Shown here: piece by piece, positions 1 to 8,029 of the stretch
Layout: every line of letters begins with the position of its first letter
Position numbering within the stretch: position 1 is the first letter of the stretch
NCBI GenBank assembly: GCA_002395835.1
Contig: DGVD01000016.1
Location: 5,615 to 69,614, forward strand
DNA from: Bacteroidales bacterium UBA4293
Lineage (GTDB): Bacteria; Bacteroidota; Bacteroidia; Bacteroidales; Bacteroidaceae
DNA: 64,000 nucleotides
Direction of reading: 5' to 3'
The notes under the pieces: generated by a model
Seen by the model: only the letters and a program-made list of their open reading frames with translations
Database searches by the model: none
What the model was told of the DNA's origin: nothing
Program-made: the position numbers and the translations under genes

Positions 1-1124
1 ATCAGCCTATCCATACGCTTTTTAAAGCCATCCATGTCTGAAACTTCAAATCCGCCACCGCAAGCTTTTAAATCTTGAGCCTCTTGAAAACGCTTATTAT
101 TAGGTCCAAACAAAACTGGCATTCCATAAATCGCAGCCTCTAACAAATTATGAATACCGACTCCAAAACCTCCTCCTACATATGCGATATCCCCATACCT
201 ATAAATTGAAGAAAGAAGTCCATAACAATCTATAATCAGGCATCTGGCTTCTTTAACATTCTCTATTGTGGCCTCGGTATATCGAACAGCCTTACAATTC
301 AGCTTGCTAATAATAGATTTAATATGAGAATCGCTTACTACATGTGGTGCAAGAATTAGTTTCCAATTATCAAGAGCATTGAAATATGGGATTATCAAAT
401 CCTCATCAGGCTCCCAACTGCTTCCTGCAACAAATATATGAGTGTCTTGTTTGAAAGCCTCAACTATTGGCAGTTCCTTTGCTTGTTCTGAGATTTGTTT
501 TACTCGGTCAAAACGAGTATCTCCTACCACTAAGGCATCATGAATACCAAGAGTAGCCAAAAGCTCTTTTGAGCGCTCGTTTTGCACAAAGAATTGAGTA
601 ATTCTGGTTAAAACCTTATAATACTGTCCCCCATACCACCGGAAAAAAACTTGATTTGGTCTGAAAATGGAGCACACGCTATAAGTAGGAACCTCGTACT
701 TCTCAAGCATCTTTATATAGTTTTGCCAAAACTCATATTTAATAAAGAATGCCATAGCTGGACGGACTTTCTTCACAAATTTTTTGGCATTAATAGGAGT
801 GTCTATAGGCAAATAGCAAATAATGTCGGCTCCTTCATAATTTTTCCTTACTTCATAACCAGAAGGAGAAAAAAAAGTAAGTAATATCTTATATTGCGGA
901 TATTCTTCACGAATACGCTCCATCAAAGGACGGCCTTGCTCAAATTCACCTAAAGATGCGGCATGAAACCATAAGTATTTTTCTCCTGGAATCAATTTAT
1001 CACGCAAGAAAGCGAAAGTCTGCTTATGCCCTTCCACCATTAAACGTGCTTTCTTATTAAAAAAAGCCGCAATCCGGATGGCAACCAAATAAAGGCTTAT
1101 AACTATACTATAGACTCCTAACAT
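1..1124 (-). CDS. waaA: 3-deoxy-D-manno-octulosonic acid (Kdo) transferase, 3' end beyond window
   Basis: Transfers Kdo from CMP-Kdo to lipid A precursor at the inner face of the cytoplasmic membrane, an essential step of LPS core assembly. Reading the minus strand from ATG at 1124 gives MLGVYSIVISLYLVAIRIAA, an N-terminal membrane anchor, then WFHAASLGEFEQGRPL (the family's HA(A/V)SxGE motif), then FVAGSSWEPDEDLI and YVGGGFGVGIHNLLEA, the donor-site motifs of the GT30/GT-B fold. The gene runs off the left edge, so about 374 codons are visible. Its ATG lies one base after the gltX stop, so the two are almost certainly co-transcribed. Identification is firm from the motifs; only the C-terminus is unseen. 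Confidence 0.93.
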   Translation of the reverse strand, partial: MLGVYSIVISLYLVAIRIAAFFNKKARLMVEGHKQTFAFLRDKLIPGEKYLWFHAASLGEFEQGRPLMERIREEYPQYKILLTFFSPSGYEVRKNYEGADIICYLPIDTPINAKKFVKKVRPAMAFFIKYEFWQNYIKMLEKYEVPTYSVCSIFRPNQVFFRWYGGQYYKVLTRITQFFVQNERSKELLATLGIHDALVVGDTRFDRVKQISEQAKELPIVEAFKQDTHIFVAGSSWEPDEDLIIPYFNALDNWKLILAPHVVSDSHIKSIISKLNCKAVRYTEATIENVKEARCLIIDCYGLLSSIYRYGDIAYVGGGFGVGIHNLLEAAIYGMPVLFGPNNKRFQEAQDLKACGGGFEVSDMDGFKKRMDRL

Positions 1125-1125
1125 A

Positions 1126-2688
1126 TCAGCCCAATAATTCTATAGCTTTATGCATTCGATTCAAAGTCTCTTCTTTACCTAAAAATGCAGCTAATTCATA
1201 CATATCTGGACCTTGTCCAGCACCGACTAAGCATACACGCCAGGCATTCCATGGTTTTTTCCCGGTTTGTTCAGCCCAAGTATCCACCACATTACGCTGA
1301 GCCTCTACACTGAAATCATCAAGCTTTTCTAATAGGGAGCATAGCTCACTCATATCTTCAGCTGAGTTTTCTTTCCAATTCTTTTTTATGAACTTATCGT
1401 CCTTGTCAAAGGACTCTGGGGCAACAAAAAAGAACTTTGTCAAAGGCCATAAGTCACTGATAAAACTAATGTTTCGTTTCTTAACCTGTCCACTTAAAGC
1501 ATCAGTATACTCCACAACTTTTGTCTTCATCATACCTACCACTTGAGCTTCCTTCTCTGGAGTAGAATCAATACCATGAGACTTTAAAATCTTGTCAAAT
1601 TCTGGAGTCCATGCCATATCATCTAAATTAAATAGATATTGATGGTTGAACCAAATGCCTTTCACGTAGTCAAACTTAGCACCAGCCTTACTACATTTAC
1701 TAAGGTCGAACAACTGAATCAACTCATCCATAGATAGGACTTCTTGGTCAGTCCCAGGATTCCATCCTAGCAAAGCAAGGAAATTGACCACTGCTTCTGG
1801 CAAATAACCTTTCTCCCTATAACCGGAGGATATTTCTCCAGACTTCGGATCATGCCATTCCAATGGGAAGACAGGAAATCCCAACTTATCACCATCACGT
1901 TTTGACAATTTGCCATTTCCCACCGGTTTTAACAACAATGGTAAATGAGCAAATCTTGGCATTGTATCAGCCCATCCGAAAGCTTCATAAAGCAAAACGT
2001 GCAAAGGAGCCGATGGCAACCATTCTTCACCTCGAATGACATGAGATATTTCCATCAAATGATCATCAACAATATTCGCTAAATGATAGGTTGGCAGCTC
2101 ATCTACACTTTTGTATAGCACCTTATCATCCAAGATGGAAGAATTAATGCTGACTTGACCACGGATAATGTCATCTACTATGACATCACGCCCTGGCTCA
2201 ATCCTAAAACGAACTACATATTGACAACCATCCTCTATAAGACGATCAACCTCCTCCTTTGGCATGGTCAATGAATTTCTCATCAAGCCACGGGTTTTAG
2301 CATCATACTGGAAGTTTGGAATTTCCTGACGCTTGGCTTCCAGTTCTTCTGGTGTATCAAATGCAATGTATGCCTTGTTCGTGTCAAGAAGTTGTTTTAC
2401 ATATTTCTTATATATATCACGACGTTCTGACTGACGATATGGGCCATAGTTTCCACCAAAGCTTACACCTTCATCAAACTTAATACCCAACCATTTAAAG
2501 GAATCTATAATGTATTCCTCTGCTCCTGGAACAAAGCGGTTTGAGTCTGTATCTTCAATTCGAAAAACCAAATCGCCACCATGCTGACGGGCGAATAAAT
2601 AATTATATAATGCCGTACGAACTCCTCCAATATGAAGTGGTCCTGTAGGGCTAGGAGCAAATCGCACTCTTACTCTTCTTTCGGCCAT
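1126..2688 (-). CDS. gltX: Glutamyl-tRNA synthetase
   Basis: Charges tRNA-Glu (class I aminoacyl-tRNA synthetase, cytoplasm). The 520-residue protein starts with the Rossmann catalytic core: RFAPSPTGPLHIGG carries the HIGH-type motif near residue 20, and KLSKRDGDK near residue 255 is the KMSKS loop. The C-terminal third is the helical anticodon-binding region. Length is normal for the family. It begins directly after a TAnnTTTG-type promoter on the minus strand and is followed by waaA with a single-base gap. That is an operon linking translation with LPS synthesis. Whether it is discriminating (Glu only) cannot be judged by eye, but the usual GltX layout is present. Confidence 0.97.
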   Translation of the reverse strand: MAERRVRVRFAPSPTGPLHIGGVRTALYNYLFARQHGGDLVFRIEDTDSNRFVPGAEEYIIDSFKWLGIKFDEGVSFGGNYGPYRQSERRDIYKKYVKQLLDTNKAYIAFDTPEELEAKRQEIPNFQYDAKTRGLMRNSLTMPKEEVDRLIEDGCQYVVRFRIEPGRDVIVDDIIRGQVSINSSILDDKVLYKSVDELPTYHLANIVDDHLMEISHVIRGEEWLPSAPLHVLLYEAFGWADTMPRFAHLPLLLKPVGNGKLSKRDGDKLGFPVFPLEWHDPKSGEISSGYREKGYLPEAVVNFLALLGWNPGTDQEVLSMDELIQLFDLSKCSKAGAKFDYVKGIWFNHQYLFNLDDMAWTPEFDKILKSHGIDSTPEKEAQVVGMMKTKVVEYTDALSGQVKKRNISFISDLWPLTKFFFVAPESFDKDDKFIKKNWKENSAEDMSELCSLLEKLDDFSVEAQRNVVDTWAEQTGKKPWNAWRVCLVGAGQGPDMYELAAFLGKEETLNRMHKAIELLG

Positions 2689-2714
2689 TTTTGACTATTT
2701 TTAGTATTTTCGTG

Positions 2715-2722
2715 CAAAAATA
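2715..2722 (-). promoter_or_regulatory. Promoter -7 box for gltX-waaA
   Basis: The plus strand reads CAAAAATA, which is TATTTTTG on the minus strand and matches the Bacteroidetes TAnnTTTG consensus. It lies 27 bases upstream of the gltX ATG. Inferred from the motif only. Confidence 0.5.
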
Positions 2723-2786
2723 CATGATTTTTTCCGATTAGATGCTATCTTTTTCGTATTTTCGCCGAGAACTAGGAATTTAGGAC

Positions 2787-4835
2787 ATGGAAACATCGAA
2801 AAAGGAGAAGGAAATCATTCCGAAAGAAATTCTTTACAAATTTGCCATATTATTGGTAAGTGTCTTCTGCATTGTATATGTTCTCCCACGGGACAGCAAA
2901 AACAACATGCAATTTGAGGAAGGCTTACCATGGGGATATGGAACACAGATAGCTGAATTCGATTTCCCTATTTATAAAAGTGATGCTGTTGTCCAGCAAG
3001 AGAAAGACAGCATCATGGCAGAATTTACCCCTTATTGCCAGTTGGAAGACTCTGTGGCAAACAAACAAATTCGTGCTTTTCGTCAGAAATTATCTCAAAT
3101 GCCAGATTTCACTTATTTTCAAAAACAGCTTTTGGAGGCGCAACTTACCGACATTTACGAGGATGGAGTTATCGAAGTAGATGAATATGCATCCATGGAA
3201 GACGACAATATCCAACAAATTATGGTATACAACAATAAAATGGCAACAAGAATTCCTTTCAGCCAAGTTTATACCACTAAGATGGCCTACGAAACCATGA
3301 TGAACACCGATTCTCTTCATCTGAATAAAGCTGCTCTTCAGCGCTGTGACTTGGCAAGTATCATTATACCAAACTTGACTTATGACACCGAACGCAGTGA
3401 AGAAGTTCGCGAAGAACTTTTATCCAGCATCTCTTTAACTACTGGAATGGTGGTTGCAGGAACAAAAATAGTAGACCGAGGAGAAATCGTAACTTCTAAA
3501 ACGGCAGCTATTTTGGAGTCTTGGAAAAAAGAAAGCGAAAAACGTTCTTCTAGTAAAGAACAAAATTATTGGGTTCTCCTAGGCCAAATTATTTTTGTTA
3601 CCCTTACTATTGGTAGCTTCATTCTATACCTGACTCTATTCAGGAATGACTATTTCAATGAACAACGCAAAATTATTTTGCTTTTCGGCATCATAGTTGT
3701 CTTCCCTGTATTAACAGCTTTAATGGTACGCCATAATTGGTTCAGCGTATATATTCTTCCATTTGCAATGGCTACTATGATGATACGTATCTTCATGGAT
3801 TCCCGAACAGCATTCATGGGAACCGTTATCATAGCCATGATTAGTTCCATAACCTTAAAATACCCCTATGAATTTATATTAATTCAAATCATGGCTGGTA
3901 TCACCAGTATTATGGCACTTCGTGAATTGTCAAGACGTTCTCAGTTGATTAATGCAGCCTTTTTAATTACCCTAGTCAACATCGTGTTCTATTTCGGTTT
4001 TGAACTGATTCATGGAAATGATTTGGATAAGTTGGACATAAATATGTATAAATACCTCTGTATCAACGGAGTGTTCCTCCTCTTTACTTATCCATTACTT
4101 TATATCATTGAAAGAGTCTTCAAGTTTACATCCGACGTTACCTATGTAGAATTGTCTAATATCAGTTCTCCTTTACTGCAACGAATGTCAGAAGTTTCCC
4201 CTGGAACCTTTCAGCATAGTATGCAAGTTGCAAATCTGGCAGCAGAGGTTTCAAAAAAAATCGGTGCGAAAACACAGTTGGTACGTACAGGTGCCTTGTA
4301 TCACGACATTGGCAAAATTAACAATCCTGCCTTTTTTACAGAAAACCAAGTTGGTGTGAACCCTCACGACTCTTTTAGTGAACTTCAAAGCGCACAGATT
4401 GTCATCAACCATATTAATGATGGTATAAAATTAGCAGAAAAGTATTCTCTTCCACAGGACATTCGTGATTTCATTACTACTCACCATGGTACAGGAGTTA
4501 CTCGCTATTTTTACGTTAAGTACAAAAATGAACATCCGAATGAGGAAGTTGATATAAGACTTTTCTCTTATCCGGGCCCAGAACCATTCAAAAAAGAACA
4601 TGCCATTGTCATGATGGCCGACTCTGTTGAAGCAGCTTCACGTTCTTTACCTGAATACACCGAAGAATCTATTGGAAATCTTGTGGATAAAATCATTGAT
4701 CAACAGGTATCCGAGAATCATTTTAAGGAGTGTCCTATTACATTCAAAGACATTGCTGTAGCAAAGAGCGTCTTCAAGGAAAAGCTGAAAATTATCTATC
4801 ACACCCGAATCGCTTATCCAGAACTCAAAAAATAA
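2787..4835 (+). CDS. 7TM receptor with intracellular HD hydrolase (PgpH-like cyclic-di-AMP phosphodiesterase)
   Basis: Membrane-bound HD-domain phosphohydrolase of the 7TMR-HD family; characterised members (PgpH) hydrolyse c-di-AMP. The 682-residue protein has one N-terminal membrane helix (about residues 15-35), an extracytoplasmic region to about 260 (7TMR-HDED type), a bundle of hydrophobic helices at about 265-455, and a cytoplasmic HD domain. The HD domain shows the conserved His in FQHSMQVANLA, ALYHDIGKI near residue 505 and THHGTGVTRYFY. HD metal ligands are therefore present. It is divergent to gltX with 98 bases between. Substrate is inferred from the family; in this genome it could serve another cyclic dinucleotide. 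Confidence 0.9.
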   Translation: METSKKEKEIIPKEILYKFAILLVSVFCIVYVLPRDSKNNMQFEEGLPWGYGTQIAEFDFPIYKSDAVVQQEKDSIMAEFTPYCQLEDSVANKQIRAFRQKLSQMPDFTYFQKQLLEAQLTDIYEDGVIEVDEYASMEDDNIQQIMVYNNKMATRIPFSQVYTTKMAYETMMNTDSLHLNKAALQRCDLASIIIPNLTYDTERSEEVREELLSSISLTTGMVVAGTKIVDRGEIVTSKTAAILESWKKESEKRSSSKEQNYWVLLGQIIFVTLTIGSFILYLTLFRNDYFNEQRKIILLFGIIVVFPVLTALMVRHNWFSVYILPFAMATMMIRIFMDSRTAFMGTVIIAMISSITLKYPYEFILIQIMAGITSIMALRELSRRSQLINAAFLITLVNIVFYFGFELIHGNDLDKLDINMYKYLCINGVFLLFTYPLLYIIERVFKFTSDVTYVELSNISSPLLQRMSEVSPGTFQHSMQVANLAAEVSKKIGAKTQLVRTGALYHDIGKINNPAFFTENQVGVNPHDSFSELQSAQIVINHINDGIKLAEKYSLPQDIRDFITTHHGTGVTRYFYVKYKNEHPNEEVDIRLFSYPGPEPFKKEHAIVMMADSVEAASRSLPEYTEESIGNLVDKIIDQQVSENHFKECPITFKDIAVAKSVFKEKLKIIYHTRIAYPELKK

Positions 4836-4839
4836 AAAT

Positions 4840-7320
4840 TTACTGAGGATCTACGTCACAATATACTATTAAGGAACGGTCTCGTGTGCATATAGCCTTT
4901 TCTAAAGCACATAGGCTTTTCCTTACTTCTTGTATGGGAGCTGTTACCTCTATCTTTATGATAAGTTTGCGGATAAACAAATTTTGAAGCCTGGCAATGA
5001 CTGGTTTGTCAGGGCCTAAAACACGTTCTTCTCCGAGTATTGTTTTTAGTTGCCCCGCCATCCATTGAGCCATTTTCTCCACATTTTCTTCTTTTCGATG
5101 CTTTAAATAAATAGATATCATCCGATAAAATGGGGGATAACGGAATGACCTTCGTTCCACCATCTGATCCTCATACATCCCTAAATAATCATTATCAACA
5201 ACCTGTTGTATGATTGGGAGTTGGGTGTTCCGAGTCTGCAAAATGACCAATCCACGATGTCCATGCCTGCCTGCACGACCTGCTACTTGTGCCATCATCT
5301 GAAATGCTCGTTCATAAGAACGAAAATCAGGATAGTTCATCATCGTGTCAGCATCTAAAATGCCTACCACGCTGACATTCTCAAAGTCAAGCCCTTTCGT
5401 AACCATCTGAGTCCCTATGAGAATGTCTGTTTCACCCTTTTGGAAATCACTGATGATTTTTTCATAAGCCACTCTAGTACGGGTCGTGTCTAGATCCATT
5501 CTAGCCAGTTTCGCTTCCGGAAAAATGTCATGTATTAAGTCTTCTATTCGTTCAGTTCCATACCCTCGGTTCATGACTTCCTTGCTTTCACATGCAGGAC
5601 AATGATGTGGGAACTGATACGTATACCCACAATAGTGGCAGGTAAGCATGTTCAATCCTCGATGATAAGAAAGACTTACATCACAGTGGATACATTTTGG
5701 AACCCATCCACAAACCTTGCACTCCACCATAGGGGCATAACCTCTTCTATTCTGGAAGAGAATGACTTGCTCTTTGTTCTCTAACGACTGCCGGATGGCA
5801 CTCAACAATGGTGCAGAGAAAGGGCCATTCATATACTTCTTTTTTTGCTGATCCCTAACATCTACTACTTGAATATTCGGCAATTCAAGGCCCTGATAGC
5901 GTTCTGTCAATGGCACGTATGCATATTTGCCCTGATTAGCATAATAGTAACTTTCCAGACTTGGAGTGGCAGTTCCCAAAAGTGATTTTGCACCCAACTG
6001 AGCAGCTAAAACAAGTGCAGCATTACGTGCATGATACCTAGGTGCCGGATCCTGTTGCTTATAACTGGTTTCGTGTTCCTCATCTATAATGACCAAACCT
6101 AAACGTTGGAATGGCAAGAATACACTGGAACGCACACCCAAAATAATGTCATAAGGTTGGTCTGAAAGTTGTTTTTGCCAGACTTCAACGCGAGTTGAAT
6201 CTGGATATTTAGAGTGATACACTCCCACCCTAGCACCAAAGACCTGGCTTAACCGCTCTGTCAGCTGAGTAGTCAGAGCTATCTCTGGAAGCAGATAAAG
6301 GACCTGTTTCTTAGCTTTAAGTACCTCATTGATTAAATGAGTATATACCTCGGTCTTACCACTGGATGTCACCCCATGAAGAAGGCATATATCTTTCTGT
6401 GAAAAGGCATTGAGGATACGCACGAATGCCTGGTTTTGCATGGGTGATAATTCTTTCAACTGAATCTCTCCTGATTGGGATGAATGCAGTCTTCCTACCT
6501 CATATGTATATAACTCCAGTATTTCTTTATCCAATAAGCCTTTCAAAGCGGTAAAGGAAGCTCCTGAATGTCGGATAAGTTCCTGACGGGAAACCGGATG
6601 TACCATAGCAGTCTCCTCGTAAGAATCAAACTTTGCCAATTTGAGATACATTATGAGAATTTCTTGCTGCTTCTTAGCTCGTGCCAGTGATTCAATCTTC
6701 TCATTAATAACCGTTTCCCAGTCTTCTCTATGAAGCAGACTATCTTCTTGCACCAATCTCACCCGAATTTCAATTCTAGGTTTATATGCCCTTCGGACTT
6801 CCTCTTTTAAGAATATTGCCTGCTTAGCTAATAAGGAATGAATGGCAGGCATGACATTCTTTACCCCTACCGACTTCTGCAACTGAAAGATAGTTTGCTC
6901 CTGATTCTGTGTCAATGAATCCCATATCCGTTGCTCTCGTGGGGAAAAGGTACATTCAGACTCAAATTCAGTGTTCAAGACCACTTTTGTCTCACTTTCC
7001 AGCTTCAAGCCTGACGGTAAAGCAGCACGATATACATCACCCAACTTGCAAATATAATAATTGGACAGCCATTGCCAGAACTTCAATTGCTGGGGCAGTA
7101 AAATAGGGTAATCGTCTAATACCTCATAAATCTCCTTAACCTGGTAGTCCTGAGGGGGAGTATCATGCAACTGCATAACGATTGCTGTGTAGATTTTCTT
7201 TTGACCAAAAGGCACTATTACCCTACAGCCCACTCCTATCCTTCCCTGCAAATTTTGAGGAACGGAATAAGTGTAGCTATCGGCAAGCGACAAAGGTAGA
7301 ATTACATCAGCATAAAGCAT
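4840..7320 (-). CDS. priA: Primosomal protein N' (PriA helicase)
   Basis: 3'-to-5' superfamily 2 helicase that restarts stalled replication forks. The 826-residue protein has an N-terminal 3'-end-binding domain, a Walker A motif in HGVTSSGKTEVY at about residue 320, and a DEEH box in LVIIDEEHETSYKQQ. The PriA zinc-binding insert has paired cysteines in CKVCGWVPKCIHC and CHYCGY...CPAC, and motifs V/VI (GTQMVTKGLDF, QVAGRAGR) follow. Length is normal. Its ATG is one base after the stop of the upstream outer-membrane protein gene, so it is probably expressed from that gene's promoter. Its stop faces the HD-protein stop with four bases between. Confidence 0.96.
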   Translation of the reverse strand: MLYADVILPLSLADSYTYSVPQNLQGRIGVGCRVIVPFGQKKIYTAIVMQLHDTPPQDYQVKEIYEVLDDYPILLPQQLKFWQWLSNYYICKLGDVYRAALPSGLKLESETKVVLNTEFESECTFSPREQRIWDSLTQNQEQTIFQLQKSVGVKNVMPAIHSLLAKQAIFLKEEVRRAYKPRIEIRVRLVQEDSLLHREDWETVINEKIESLARAKKQQEILIMYLKLAKFDSYEETAMVHPVSRQELIRHSGASFTALKGLLDKEILELYTYEVGRLHSSQSGEIQLKELSPMQNQAFVRILNAFSQKDICLLHGVTSSGKTEVYTHLINEVLKAKKQVLYLLPEIALTTQLTERLSQVFGARVGVYHSKYPDSTRVEVWQKQLSDQPYDIILGVRSSVFLPFQRLGLVIIDEEHETSYKQQDPAPRYHARNAALVLAAQLGAKSLLGTATPSLESYYYANQGKYAYVPLTERYQGLELPNIQVVDVRDQQKKKYMNGPFSAPLLSAIRQSLENKEQVILFQNRRGYAPMVECKVCGWVPKCIHCDVSLSYHRGLNMLTCHYCGYTYQFPHHCPACESKEVMNRGYGTERIEDLIHDIFPEAKLARMDLDTTRTRVAYEKIISDFQKGETDILIGTQMVTKGLDFENVSVVGILDADTMMNYPDFRSYERAFQMMAQVAGRAGRHGHRGLVILQTRNTQLPIIQQVVDNDYLGMYEDQMVERRSFRYPPFYRMISIYLKHRKEENVEKMAQWMAGQLKTILGEERVLGPDKPVIARLQNLFIRKLIIKIEVTAPIQEVRKSLCALEKAICTRDRSLIVYCDVDPQ

Positions 7321-7321
7321 A

Positions 7322-7912
7322 TTAAAACACTAGTAAAGCAGCTATCTTCCAATTATTTTTCGTCTTAATGGTCCCAGTCTCATAATTAAACTCCGAAGTT
7401 TTTCCTGCATACTTCTTTTGGGGAATATTATAGTAGACTCCTATCTGCACATGATTCAGGAACCGGATTCCTCCTCCCAGATTCACACTTCTACTGTTTT
7501 TGTCGAAAGAAAAAGTCTGCGATAATACATCCCGACTCTCCCCTTTAATACGAGTGTCCCATTGATATCCTGCAGAGACATATAATCCAACCAACCCCAA
7601 TGGACTGAAATCATACTTCACATTCACGGGTATGGAGAAATAATTCACATCCAGTTCCTGATTATTCATCTCTATTTCTGTATGAGCATAATGTAAAGAA
7701 CCGTCAATCTTCAACCCTAAAGGCAAATCGATTTCCAAAGTAGGCCCCGCAAACCAACCATCCCAGTTGGTTTTATGGAATACTTCAGAAGAAAACTCCA
7801 TTTCTTTCATCAGCACACCTGTAGATGCACCCAACCTCAAAAACTGTGCTTTTGCAGGCTGAGCCATCCATAGTAATATTATAAGAATACAGAAATGGAA
7901 TATCCTTCTCAT
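7322..7912 (-). CDS. Outer-membrane beta-barrel protein (PorT-like)
   Basis: Predicted secreted outer-membrane barrel of 196 residues. It has a Sec signal peptide (about residues 1-22, ending AQPAKA), then alternating hydrophobic/polar strands with glycine-rich turns (FAGPTLEIDLPLGLKIDGSL, SVNLGGGIRF, VQIGVYYNIPQKKY), and ends in a C-terminal ALLVF, typical for barrels that need the BAM machinery. The pattern resembles the PorT/OMP_b-brl_2 group. Function is unknown. It sits upstream of priA, one base apart, an odd functional pairing. A TATCTTTG box 24 bases before the ATG supports this start. Confidence 0.75.
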   Translation of the reverse strand: MRRIFHFCILIILLWMAQPAKAQFLRLGASTGVLMKEMEFSSEVFHKTNWDGWFAGPTLEIDLPLGLKIDGSLHYAHTEIEMNNQELDVNYFSIPVNVKYDFSPLGLVGLYVSAGYQWDTRIKGESRDVLSQTFSFDKNSRSVNLGGGIRFLNHVQIGVYYNIPQKKYAGKTSEFNYETGTIKTKNNWKIAALLVF

Positions 7913-7935
7913 GTTTCACATCTGCTGAATATTTG

Positions 7936-7943
7936 CAAAGATA
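7936..7943 (-). promoter_or_regulatory. Promoter -7 box for the barrel-priA pair
   Basis: The plus strand reads CAAAGATA, TATCTTTG on the minus strand, an exact TAnnTTTG match 24 bases before the ATG of the barrel gene. Confidence 0.6.
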
Positions 7944-7958
7944 GAGCAAAAATAACAT

Positions 7959-7996
7959 AAAAACAGGAAAAGCCATAAAATCTTTTCCTGTTTTTA
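7959..7996. terminator. Intrinsic terminator after GH3 gene
   Basis: A perfect 14-bp inverted repeat (arms 7959-7972 and 7982-7995, core ACAGGAAAAG/CTTTTCCTGT) with A/T tracts on both sides. It ends transcription from the GH3 gene at 8030 before the promoter of the barrel gene. Confidence 0.75.
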
Positions 7997-8029
7997 TGAA
8001 TCGTTTAAAGCGACAGTCAGCCCTGACGT

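Noticed and set aside
651..884. 77-codon plus-strand frame inside waaA
   Set aside because: Antisense to a gene with all Kdo-transferase motifs.
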